27,235 nt of DNA from an uncultured Collinsella sp. Lineage in GTDB: Bacteria; Actinomycetota; Coriobacteriia; Coriobacteriales; Coriobacteriaceae. Position numbers and translations under genes: made by a program. Where the stretch lies: contig CAAEOE010000041.1 of the NCBI GenBank assembly GCA_900757505.1, positions 1 to 27,235 on the forward strand. The letters run 5' to 3'. Shown here one piece after another: positions 1-7,955 of this stretch (positions within the stretch are counted from its first letter, which is position 1; each line of letters opens with the position of its first letter). The notes under the pieces are model-generated. The model ran no database searches, was not told the origin of the DNA, and worked only from the letters and a program-made list of their open reading frames with translations.

Positions 1-58
1 GCGCAGTGCGCCGACCGCCGATATATGGGGTCTGATAATTTTTACCAGCTAGGACCTC

Positions 59-2800
59 TTACTCGTCTAGGAGATCTTCTGGCATGTCGTTGCCGTCGCC
101 TAGATCGACAGGGGTTTCTTCGGAAGCAGAGCCGTTTTCTGTTGCTTCGCCTTCGGGCTTCTCTTTGGCTGCCGTCATGCGGGCTACGGCGCATACGCGG
201 TCGTTGTCGTCGACGGTCATCATCTTGACGCCCTGGGTGGCGCGGCCGGTCTGGCTGATCTCGTCGGTCTTGACGCGAATGACCGTCGCGCCCTCCGTCA
301 CGATGAACAGCTCGTGCTGCGGGCCCACCGTCTTCATGGCCGCGAGGTTACCCTTACGTTCGGTCATTTGAATGGTGTAGACACCCTGGCCGCCGCGATT
401 CTGCTCCGGGTAGTCCGCGACCGGCGTGCGCTTGCCGTAGCCGCGCTCGGTGATGACGAATAGATCGCCGTTGCCGTTAGTAACTTCCATGCCCAGAACG
501 CTCACGCCGTCCTTCAGACCGATACCGCGAACGCCGCTGGTATCGCGGCCGGTGGCGCGCACCTGCTCCTCGGAGAACATGATCGCCTTGCCCGCGGTGG
601 TGGCCAGGATAATCTTGTCGCCCTCGCGCACGCGGCGCACGTTCAGCAGCGCGTCGTCGTCACGCAGGTTGATAGCGATCAGGCCGTCGCGACGGCTGCG
701 GTCATATGCGCTCATCACGGTCTTCTTGACCATGCCGCTCTTGGTGGCAAACATCAGGTACTCGTCGGCCGGGAACTCGCGGCAGCTGATGACGCTCGCG
801 ATCTTCTCGCCTTCCTCGAAGGGCAGCAGGTTGACGATCGCGGTACCGCGCGCCTGGCGCGTACCCACCGGCAGCTCGTGCACCTTCAGGCGATAGACCT
901 TGCCCTTGCTCGAGAAGAACAGCACGTACTCGTGCGTGGACGCGATGAACATCTCATCGATAACGTCGTCCTCTTTGAGGTTGACGCCCGACACGCCCTT
1001 GCCACCGCGCTTCTGGGCACGGTAGGCAGCCACTGGGATACGCTTAACGTAGCCGGTGTGGGTGATGGTCACGACCATATCCTCGTCGGCGATGAGGTCC
1101 TCGACATCCAGGTCCTTCTCAACCTGGCTGATTTCGGTACGGCGCTTGTCGCCAAACTTCTTGGAGATCTCGCGCATCTCTTCCTTGATGACGCCCAGAA
1201 TCTTCTCCTCGTGCGTCAGCAGGTCCTCGTAGTAGGCGATGGCGCGGCGCAGACCGTCCAACTCTTCTTGGATCTTGTCGCGCTCCAGGCCGGTCAGGCG
1301 GCGCAGCTTCATCTCGAGGATGGCCGTGGTCTGCTCGGGCGTAAAGCCAAAGCGCTCGATCAAGCGGCTGCTGGCCTCGGAGTCGGTCTGCGAGGAGCGG
1401 ATGATGCTAATGACCTCGTCGATATGGTCGAGAGCCATCAGGTAACCCTCGAGGATATGCGCGCGGGCCTGGGCCTTCTTAAGGTCGAAGCGGGTGCGGC
1501 GGGTAACGACGTCGACCTGGTGGTCGATGTAGTGCTGCAGCATCTCGCGCAGGCTCAGGCATTTGGGAACGCCGTTGACGAGCGCCAGGTTGTTGGCGCC
1601 AAAGGTCGTCTGCAGCGAGGTGTACTTATACAGGTTGTTGAGCACGACCTGCGGAATGACGCCCTTCTTGAGCTCGATGACCAGACGGATGCCCTTCTGG
1701 TTGGACTCATCGCGCATATCCGAGATGCCCTCGATGCGCTTGTCGTTGACGAGCTGGGCAATCTTCTCCTGCAGGGTGCCCTTGTTGACCATGTAGGGAA
1801 TCTCGGTAAAGACCAGGCGGCTGCGACCGGTCTTGGTGGACTCAACGTGTGCCTTGGCACGCACGGTAATGGAGCCGCGGCCGGTCTCGTAGCTCTGCTT
1901 AATGCCGGCGCTGCCCATGATGATGGCGCCGGTGGGGAAGTCCGGACCGGGCATGATCTGCATGAGCTCGTCGACGGTGGCGTCGGGGTTGTCGATCAGG
2001 TAGCAGGTGGCCTCGATCGCCTCGGTGAGGTTATGCGGGGCGATGTTGGTGGCCATGCCGACGGCGATGCCCTGGCTGCCGTTAACCAGCAGGTTGGGGA
2101 AGCGCGCAGGCAGCGCCACGGGCTCGGCGAGCGATTCGTCGTAGTTGGGCTGCCAGTCGACGGTATCCTTCTGCAAGTCACGCAGCAGTTCCATGGCGGG
2201 CTTTGCCAGGCGGCTCTCGGTGTAACGCATGGCCGCCGCGCCGTCGCCGTCGATGTTACCGAAGTTGCCGTGACCATCGATGAGCGGCGTGCGCATGGAG
2301 AACCACTGCGCCAGGCGAACCATGGCCTCGTAGACCGCGGAGTCACCGTGCGGATGGTACTTACCGATAACTTCGCCGACCGTCCAGGCCGACTTCTTAT
2401 GTGGGCGGTTGGGGTAGATGCCGCTCTCGTTCATCGCGTACAGAATGCGGCGGTGCACCGGCTTTAAGCCGTCGCGCACGTCCGGCAGGGCGCGCGCCGT
2501 GATGACCGACATCGAATACTCGATGAACGACTGCTTCATCTCGCGACCGAACTCCGAAATCTGGAGCTGGCCGCCGTTGATATCCTCGCCGGCCGAGGCG
2601 CCGCGATCGACTTCGCCAAAGCTCTCCTCGAGCTCGGCGTCGTCGTCCTCTTCCTCATCATCATCGGCATCGGGGTTATAGGCGTCCGGATCGCCGTCCT
2701 CGCCCTGCTCAGCACGGGCAAGCAGGCGCTTCAGATCATCGGGCATACCGGCATCGCCGGCCTCGTCCATACCCTCGTTATTGTTGATATCGTCTGCCAC
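59..2800 (-). CDS. gyrA: DNA gyrase subunit A
   Basis: Breakage-reunion subunit of gyrase, which introduces negative supercoils as an A2B2 complex with GyrB. The 913-residue product has the catalytic tyrosine in AAMRYTE (Tyr193). The quinolone-determining stretch HPHGDSAVYEAM has Ser154 and Glu158, matching the usual Gram-positive wild type, so no classic resistance change is visible. The GyrA box QKRGGKG lies near 596-602, followed by the beta-pinwheel repeats, which separates it from ParC. The start is GTG at 2800, with AGGAGG four bases upstream. It lies 11 bp behind gyrB and is surely co-transcribed. Odd: about 75 residues of Asp/Glu-rich sequence precede the normal GyrA start (SFIEYSMSVI begins at 91), and the C-terminus is also an acidic tail. 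The 58 bases beyond the stop hold nothing I recognise. Confidence 0.98.
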   Translation of the reverse strand: MADDINNNEGMDEAGDAGMPDDLKRLLARAEQGEDGDPDAYNPDADDDEEEDDDAELEESFGEVDRGASAGEDINGGQLQISEFGREMKQSFIEYSMSVITARALPDVRDGLKPVHRRILYAMNESGIYPNRPHKKSAWTVGEVIGKYHPHGDSAVYEAMVRLAQWFSMRTPLIDGHGNFGNIDGDGAAAMRYTESRLAKPAMELLRDLQKDTVDWQPNYDESLAEPVALPARFPNLLVNGSQGIAVGMATNIAPHNLTEAIEATCYLIDNPDATVDELMQIMPGPDFPTGAIIMGSAGIKQSYETGRGSITVRAKAHVESTKTGRSRLVFTEIPYMVNKGTLQEKIAQLVNDKRIEGISDMRDESNQKGIRLVIELKKGVIPQVVLNNLYKYTSLQTTFGANNLALVNGVPKCLSLREMLQHYIDHQVDVVTRRTRFDLKKAQARAHILEGYLMALDHIDEVISIIRSSQTDSEASSRLIERFGFTPEQTTAILEMKLRRLTGLERDKIQEELDGLRRAIAYYEDLLTHEEKILGVIKEEMREISKKFGDKRRTEISQVEKDLDVEDLIADEDMVVTITHTGYVKRIPVAAYRAQKRGGKGVSGVNLKEDDVIDEMFIASTHEYVLFFSSKGKVYRLKVHELPVGTRQARGTAIVNLLPFEEGEKIASVISCREFPADEYLMFATKSGMVKKTVMSAYDRSRRDGLIAINLRDDDALLNVRRVREGDKIILATTAGKAIMFSEEQVRATGRDTSGVRGIGLKDGVSVLGMEVTNGNGDLFVITERGYGKRTPVADYPEQNRGGQGVYTIQMTERKGNLAAMKTVGPQHELFIVTEGATVIRVKTDEISQTGRATQGVKMMTVDDNDRVCAVARMTAAKEKPEGEATENGSASEETPVDLGDGNDMPEDLLDE

Positions 2801-2811
2801 GTTACCTCCTC

Positions 2812-4842
2812 TTAAGCGTCAAGGAATCGTGCATCATGTGCATGCTTCTCGATGTACTCGCGGCGATAGCCGACCTCGGAACCCATCAGCTCGCGCACGG
2901 CGCGGTCCGCCACCACGGCGTCCTCGATCGACACACGCTGCAGAATGCGGGTCTTTGGGTCCATCGTCGTCGAGGCAAGCTGTTTGGGGTCCATCTCGCC
3001 CAGGCCCTTGTAGCGCTGGACGGTATAGCCCTTGCGCTTTTTGGTGATCTTGCCGTCCTTGGCCTTGCCGTCCTCGTCGTTATCATCGGGGTTCAGGCCC
3101 AGACTCTGGATGGTATCGCGCAGGATCTCGTCTTCGGGCTGGCGGCCGTTGGGATACACGTAGTGGATCTTGTTGCGCACCTTAATGCCAAAGATGGGCG
3201 GGCAGGCAACATAGACGTAGCCGGCATCGATCAGCGGACGCATGTACTTGTAGAAGAACGTCAGCAGCAGGATGCGGATATGCGCGCCGTCGACGTCTGC
3301 ATCGGTCATGATGATGATCTTGTGGTAGCGCGCCTTGGTGATATCGAAATCGCCGCCGTCGCCGGCACTCGTCGTGACGCCGCAGCCGATCGCGGTAATC
3401 AGCGACTGGATGGTGTCACTCGAGAACGCGCGATGGTCACCAACGCGCTCGACGTTCAAAATCTTGCCGCGCAGGGGCAGAATCGCCTGGATGTCTCGGC
3501 GACGGCCGTCCTTGGCCGAACCGCCTGCCGAGTCGCCCTCTACGATGAAGAGCTCGGTCAGCTCGGCATCGCGCACCGAGCAGTCGGCGAGCTTACCGGG
3601 CAGGGACGCCGTCTCGAGCAGGCTCTTGCGGCGGGTCGCCTCGCGCGCCTTGCGGGCGGCATTGCGCGCCTTGCAGGCCTGCTGCGCCTTCTTGACGATC
3701 TCGCGAGCGGGCTTAGGGTGCTCCTCGAGGTAATCGGCAAGGCCGTCGGTCACGATCTTGAGCGTCAGCGCGCGCATATAGGAGCTGCCGAGCTTGGCCT
3801 TGGTCTGGCCCTCAAACTGCGGATCGGGCAGCTTGACCGAGATAACGGCCGAAAGGCCCTCGCGCACATCGTCGCCGGTCAGATTGGCGTCTTTTTCCTT
3901 GAGCAGGTTCTGCTTGCGCGCATAGTCGTTGATCACGCGGGTGAGCGCGGTGCGGAAGCCCTCAAGGTGCATGCCGCCCTCGGGGGTGTAGATGTCGTTG
4001 GCAAACGACATGACGTTCTCGCCGTAGCCGCTATTCCACTGCAGGGAAACCTCAACCTCGCCCATCTTGGCCACAGGTGCGTCCGGGTCCGATTTGCCCT
4101 CGATGTAGATAGGCTCCTTAAAGGCCTCGGGGACGTCCTTGCCCTCGTTAAGGAACTTGACGAAGTCGATGATGCCGCCCTCGTAGCAAAATTCCTCCAC
4201 GTGGGGAGTAGACTCGCGCTCGTCAGTCAGCACGATTTTGAGGTTCTTATTGAGGAACGCCGTCTCCTGCAGACGGTTGTGCAGCGTATCGAAATCGTAA
4301 ATGCAGGTCTCGAAGATCTCGTCGTCGGGCCAGAAGGTGACGGTGGTGCCCGTCGAATCCGAGGTGCCCACGACCTCCATCTTCTTGACGGTCTTGCCGC
4401 GCGAGAACTCCATCTCGTAGGTGTTGCCGTCGCGACGAACCTGAACGACCACGCGCTTGGACAGTGCGTTGACGACGGAGATGCCAACGCCGTGCAGGCC
4501 GCCCGAGACCTTATAGGCCGAATTATCGAACTTACCGCCGGCGTGCAAAATCGTCATGACGACCTCGAGCGTCGGGATCTTTTTAACAGGGTGCTCGTCG
4601 ACGGGGATACCGCGCCCGTTGTCGACGACCGTGATGGAGTTGTCGGCGTGGACCGTCACCTGGATCTCGGTGCAGAAACCGGCCATGGCCTCGTCGACGG
4701 AGTTGTCAACGATCTCCCACACCAGGTGATGCAGACCGCTGGCGCTCGTCGAGCCGATATACATGCCCGGGCGCTTACGAACGGCCTCGAGACCTTCGAG
4801 AATCTTAATCTCGCCGCCATCGTAATCGTTTTCGTTTGCCAC
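2812..4842 (-). CDS. gyrB: DNA gyrase subunit B
   Basis: ATPase subunit of gyrase. Seen in the 676-residue product: GHKL ATPase motifs (Glu44, Asn48 in EIVDNSVDEA; Asp74 in DNGRGIP; GLHGVGISVVNAL at 115-127), the TOPRIM motifs EGDSAGG (435-441) and DADVDGAH (514-521), and the C-terminal QRYKGLGEMDP gyrase signature (609-619). A short Lys/Asp-rich insert (about 585-605) precedes that signature. I place the start at GTG 4842, because AAGGAGGA sits immediately upstream. The in-frame TTG at 4860 lies before that ribosome-binding site and would put it inside the gene. The GTG start gives MANENDYDGG-, which aligns with GyrB N-termini. The gene has its own upstream region after a terminator and is followed by gyrA. 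Confidence 0.97.
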   Translation of the reverse strand: MANENDYDGGEIKILEGLEAVRKRPGMYIGSTSASGLHHLVWEIVDNSVDEAMAGFCTEIQVTVHADNSITVVDNGRGIPVDEHPVKKIPTLEVVMTILHAGGKFDNSAYKVSGGLHGVGISVVNALSKRVVVQVRRDGNTYEMEFSRGKTVKKMEVVGTSDSTGTTVTFWPDDEIFETCIYDFDTLHNRLQETAFLNKNLKIVLTDERESTPHVEEFCYEGGIIDFVKFLNEGKDVPEAFKEPIYIEGKSDPDAPVAKMGEVEVSLQWNSGYGENVMSFANDIYTPEGGMHLEGFRTALTRVINDYARKQNLLKEKDANLTGDDVREGLSAVISVKLPDPQFEGQTKAKLGSSYMRALTLKIVTDGLADYLEEHPKPAREIVKKAQQACKARNAARKAREATRRKSLLETASLPGKLADCSVRDAELTELFIVEGDSAGGSAKDGRRRDIQAILPLRGKILNVERVGDHRAFSSDTIQSLITAIGCGVTTSAGDGGDFDITKARYHKIIIMTDADVDGAHIRILLLTFFYKYMRPLIDAGYVYVACPPIFGIKVRNKIHYVYPNGRQPEDEILRDTIQSLGLNPDDNDEDGKAKDGKITKKRKGYTVQRYKGLGEMDPKQLASTTMDPKTRILQRVSIEDAVVADRAVRELMGSEVGYRREYIEKHAHDARFLDA

Positions 4843-4884
4843 ACGTCCTCCTTCAGTCAAGAAAATGTGTACAGCCTTACTAGT

Positions 4885-4921
4885 TTATCGTAAAAAAATA
4901 CCCTCGGGAACGAGGGTATTT
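4885..4921 (-). terminator. Rho-independent terminator of the dnaN-recF-dciA group
   Basis: An 11-bp perfect stem (4896-4906 with 4911-4921) with a 4-base loop is followed, reading on the minus strand, by seven T residues (4892-4898, partly in the stem). It lies 26 bp after the DUF721 stop and upstream of gyrB, so it separates the clamp/RecF operon from gyrBA. The gyrB promoter must lie in or next to it. I see only a weak candidate -10 (TAAACT) there. Confidence 0.88.
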
Positions 4922-4947
4922 GGCTCTACAAGGCCACCAGATGCGAT

Positions 4948-5511
4948 TTAAGGCTCTTTTTTGCTTTGCACGCCCTTGGCCCACTCGGCACTGGCTCTCA
5001 TGGCGTTCTCGAGGGCCTCGCGCAGTTTTTGGTCTTCGATGGGCGCCACTTGGCGCTCAATCTCGGTGCGCTCGGCATCGCTGAGGTCGGCGTGTGGGGC
5101 CGGCGGGCGCTCGGTCGCCGCCGGGCACAGGCGCTCCTTGGCGGCGGGCGGCGTGTGACCGGGCGCGGTGGTTTTGAACACCAGGCCATCCACATGCGCA
5201 CCGGCGCGCTCCATGCGCGCGCGGATGATCTCGCGCAACAACGTCATTTCCTGCGTCCACGAGGGCGAGTCGAGATATACCAGCAGCTCATTGGACTCGG
5301 GCAGGTAGCGCAGGCCCGTCACATGCCGCCCCTCGCGCGTGCCCGAGCACACCGCGTTCCACGCGCGATAGACCGCGCGCGACTCCTCGGCGGCCTCCAT
5401 CTGCGCACGGCGCTCAGGGGTCGCAGCCGCCAGGATGCGCTGGCGCTCTGCGTTCAAAAAGCCACTGAAGGCGACCGTTTCGCTCTCGCGCTCGTAATTA
5501 GCACGTCTCAC
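4948..5511 (-). CDS. DUF721 / DciA-family protein
   Basis: The 187-residue soluble protein has a DUF721-type core at about residues 45-115 (VYRAWNAVC, then LLVYLDSPSWTQEMTLLREIIRARM). This family sits between recF and gyrB in many actinobacteria. DciA members of DUF721 are the replicative-helicase operators of bacteria that lack DnaC/DnaI-type loaders, so assistance of DnaB loading is the likely role by family and position, not proven here. A charged, Pro/Ala-rich tail (about 115-187) follows the core. The GTG start at 5511 lies inside the recF 3' end (14-base overlap) with no strong ribosome-binding site of its own, which points to translational coupling. The start is therefore less certain than the reading frame. 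Confidence 0.8.
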   Translation of the reverse strand: MRRANYERESETVAFSGFLNAERQRILAAATPERRAQMEAAEESRAVYRAWNAVCSGTREGRHVTGLRYLPESNELLVYLDSPSWTQEMTLLREIIRARMERAGAHVDGLVFKTTAPGHTPPAAKERLCPAATERPPAPHADLSDAERTEIERQVAPIEDQKLREALENAMRASAEWAKGVQSKKEP

Positions 5512-6604
5512 CCATGCTCACCACCTTGGCTCGATCAAGCAGGTCATCGGTAAAGTACCCCAGGTTGGTCGTGGTTATGACCGTCTGGATATCATCGCCG
5601 ATCAGCCGCAGGAAAGCACCGCGGCGTTCGCCGTCGAGTTCGCTCATCACGTCGTCCAAAAGCAGCAGTGGGGCGGTGCCCAGGACATCGCGAGCCACGG
5701 CCACCTCCGCCACCTTCCAGGCCAGAACCAACGTTCGCTGCTGACCTTGGCTGGCAAATGAACGGGCGGAGCGACCCGCCACAGCAAACTCAATCTCGTC
5801 GCGATGCGGTCCCACCAACGTCACGCCGCGGCGAATTTCCTCGTCGGCGTGCTCATCAAGGGCAGCCAGCATGCGCTCGTACGCCCAGCCCTTCAGCTCT
5901 TCGCGATCATCGACCTGGGGCAAATCCCCCAGCGTGGACGCATAGGACACGTTGGCGGCTTCACCGGACGCCACTTGCCCGTAGGCAGTACGCACATGGC
6001 CCGCCAGCCGGTCGAGCAGGGCCAACCGGTGCACGAGCAGAGCCGCGCCCGCGCGGGCAATCGAATCGTTCCACGCGCCGAGCATCTCGCGGCAGCACCA
6101 GGCCTCCTTGAGCAAGGCGTTACGCTGGGTCACGCAGCGACCATAGGTGCTCGCAAGATCGGCATAGCGTGCGCTCAGTTGCATGCCAAAGTCGTCGAGG
6201 GCGGCGCGGCGCACACTGGCGCCTCGCTTAACCATGTCCAGATGGTCGGGGCAAAACAGCACGCTCGGCAGAACCCCGCGCACACCGGCGGCAGAGCATC
6301 TCTTGCCGTTGCGGCTAAACGAGCGTTTACCGTCCTCCGCGCTCAATCCCATATCAAGTACGCGGCCGTCGCCCTCGAGCCTCAGCTCGATCTTGCACGA
6401 GCCCACGCCATCATGAACGAGCTCGGCTGCGGTCGGATGCCTAAACGAGGCGCCGCTCGTCAGCAGCTGCAGCGCCTCTATGAGATTGGTCTTTCCCGCC
6501 GCGTTGGGTCCCGCAAGTATCGTCACGCCGTCGTCTAGGGCAAGACGATAGCTATCGAAGCTGCGGTAGTGCGCGACGGAAAGATCGCGGGCGAACATGG
6601 TCAT
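5498..6604 (-). CDS. recF: DNA replication and repair protein RecF
   Basis: SMC-like ATPase that helps load RecA at single-strand gaps. The 368-residue product has Walker A GPNAAGKT (32-39), the ABC signature SQGQQRT (285-291), Walker B LLLLDD (313-318) and the D-loop SELD (321-324), all complete. The length is normal for the family. ATG at 6604 lies nine bases after the dnaN stop and lacks a clear ribosome-binding site. A second ATG at 6598 (MFARDLSVAHYRSF) aligns equally well with RecF N-termini, so either may be used. Translation is probably coupled to dnaN. The 3' end overlaps the DUF721 gene. Confidence 0.96.
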   Translation of the reverse strand: MTMFARDLSVAHYRSFDSYRLALDDGVTILAGPNAAGKTNLIEALQLLTSGASFRHPTAAELVHDGVGSCKIELRLEGDGRVLDMGLSAEDGKRSFSRNGKRCSAAGVRGVLPSVLFCPDHLDMVKRGASVRRAALDDFGMQLSARYADLASTYGRCVTQRNALLKEAWCCREMLGAWNDSIARAGAALLVHRLALLDRLAGHVRTAYGQVASGEAANVSYASTLGDLPQVDDREELKGWAYERMLAALDEHADEEIRRGVTLVGPHRDEIEFAVAGRSARSFASQGQQRTLVLAWKVAEVAVARDVLGTAPLLLLDDVMSELDGERRGAFLRLIGDDIQTVITTTNLGYFTDDLLDRAKVVSMGETC

Positions 6605-6613
6605 GGCGCAACG

Positions 6614-7717
6614 CTAGATGCGGACCGGCATGACCAGGTACAGGTAGTTGATCTTGTCGTAGGACTTGAAGATGCCCGCCTGCGAGTAGCTCTTGAGCTC
6701 CAGCGTGATCTCCTTCTCCTTGGATAGGGCATTGAGGCAGCCGAAGATGTAGTGGTAGTTGAAGGCGATGGTACCCGACTCGCCCTCGGCCTCGACATCG
6801 ATCGTCTCCTGTGCAAGGTCCTGGTCATTGGAAATGGAGGACAGGCCCATCTGCCCGTTCTCGACATCGATCTCGAACTTGACGGCGGGGTTGGCGCTCG
6901 CGATAACGGCCACGCGCTTGAGGGCGGCGTTAAAGGCGGCGACGTCGATCTTGACGCTCGTCACGCACGAATCGGGGATGAGCTGCTTGTAGTTGGGGTA
7001 CACGCCCTCGATGCGGCGCGACACGTAGGTGGTATTGCCGGCCTCGAAGACGACCTGGGTGTCGGTAGCCCCGATCATGATGGTCGCCTGGCTGGCCATG
7101 ATGTTCAGCGCGTCGTTAAAGGCGTCAGCCGGAACGTTGAGCTCAAAGGAACCCTCGAGGGTCGAGGTCTCAACCTGCGTATCGCACACGGCCAAGCGGA
7201 AGGAATCGGTCGCCACCAGGCGCACGGTGTTGTTCTCGACCTTCATGTGCACGCCGCCCAGGATGGGGCGGGCCTTGTCGGTCGAGGTGACGCGCCACAC
7301 GCGGCCGACCATTTCGGACAAGATATCGGTCGGCAGCTCCACGGCACTTTCGATGGCATAGGCCGGAAACTCGGGGAAGTCATTGGCATCGAGCGTGTTC
7401 AGGCGGAAAGAGCTCTTCTCGCAACCAATCAGCACCTGGCGCTCGGACAGCTCAAAGGTGACCGGGGCATCAGGGAGGGTCTTGGTGATATTGGAGAGCA
7501 TCTTACAGGGGATAACCATCTCGCCCTCTTCTTCGACATGCGCCGCGATGCGATGACGGATCGAGATGGTGTAGTTAGAGGTCTGGAATTCCAAGATGCC
7601 GTCTTGCGCCTTAACGAGCACGCCCGACAGGATGGGAAGGGTGGATGCCGAAGCGACACCCTTCATTACGACGCCGATGGCTTGTGTAAGCGAGCTCTGG
7701 CTGACGGTGAACTTCAT
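6614..7717 (-). CDS. dnaN: DNA polymerase III beta subunit (sliding clamp)
   Basis: Ring-shaped processivity clamp. The 367 residues match the usual length (about 366). Typical features seen are the N-terminal MKFTVSQSSLTQAI, the internal KARPILGGVHMKVENN and the C-terminal YLVMPVRI end. ATG at 7717 follows a modest AAAGG. The gene is first in a leftward group with recF and the DUF721 gene. Its promoter must lie in the AT-rich part of the dnaA-dnaN gap, so dnaN transcription and origin unwinding would share the same DNA. No anomalies are seen. Confidence 0.98.
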   Translation of the reverse strand: MKFTVSQSSLTQAIGVVMKGVASASTLPILSGVLVKAQDGILEFQTSNYTISIRHRIAAHVEEEGEMVIPCKMLSNITKTLPDAPVTFELSERQVLIGCEKSSFRLNTLDANDFPEFPAYAIESAVELPTDILSEMVGRVWRVTSTDKARPILGGVHMKVENNTVRLVATDSFRLAVCDTQVETSTLEGSFELNVPADAFNDALNIMASQATIMIGATDTQVVFEAGNTTYVSRRIEGVYPNYKQLIPDSCVTSVKIDVAAFNAALKRVAVIASANPAVKFEIDVENGQMGLSSISNDQDLAQETIDVEAEGESGTIAFNYHYIFGCLNALSKEKEITLELKSYSQAGIFKSYDKINYLYLVMPVRI

Positions 7718-7955
7718 CTTTTAATACCTTTCTATAGATATAAATATCTTAATAATAGTAATAGCACTGACGAAACTGTTGATTACTCCCAAAGACGCAG
7801 GTCAGACCCAGAAAGAGAATCGACAGCAACCTGTGTGCAACAGGGGTGGTTTTCCACGTTCAAAACCTGCGCAAAACTTTTCATCACCGCGGGTTGGGTT
7901 TTAGACACCTTATGCCCGTGGTTTCGACAAGTTTTCAACAGGTGTCTCTATTTCC
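7718..7955. other. Probable oriC, unwinding part (dnaA-dnaN gap)
   Basis: 238 bp between the dnaA stop and the dnaN start. The left end is AT-rich (7719-7764). To its right are DnaA-box-like 9-mers: TAATCAACA on the minus strand (7777-7785), TTTTCCACG (7850-7858), TTTTCATCA (7878-7886, weak), GTTTCGACA (7921-7929, weak) and TTTTCAACA (7932-7940). No canonical TTATCCACA was found. Gene context (dnaA-gap-dnaN) and the layout of boxes, trios and AT-rich DNA match the Bacillus subtilis incC side. Exact box calls are by eye. Confidence 0.82.
7719..7764 (+). promoter_or_regulatory. AT-rich unwinding element with five DnaA-trios
   Basis: This 46-bp stretch is almost all A/T. At its box-proximal end, 7750-7764 reads TAATAATAGTAATAG, which is five consecutive triplets of the form 5'-[T/A]A[G/A]-3'. 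Read away from the DnaA boxes, this is the 3'-[G/A]A[T/A]-5' trio motif that DnaA uses to extend onto single-stranded DNA in B. subtilis. The nearest DnaA-box-like 9-mer starts 13 bases to the right (7777). The dnaN promoter probably overlaps. Confidence 0.7.

Noticed and set aside
1..58. A tRNA gene or terminator downstream of gyrA
   Set aside because: No cloverleaf or stem with a T-run can be drawn on either strand in this short stretch.
878..4893. Long plus-strand open frames opposite gyrA and gyrB (529 and 685 codons)
   Set aside because: Gyrase frames are certain on the minus strand. The opposite products lack motifs and good start sites.
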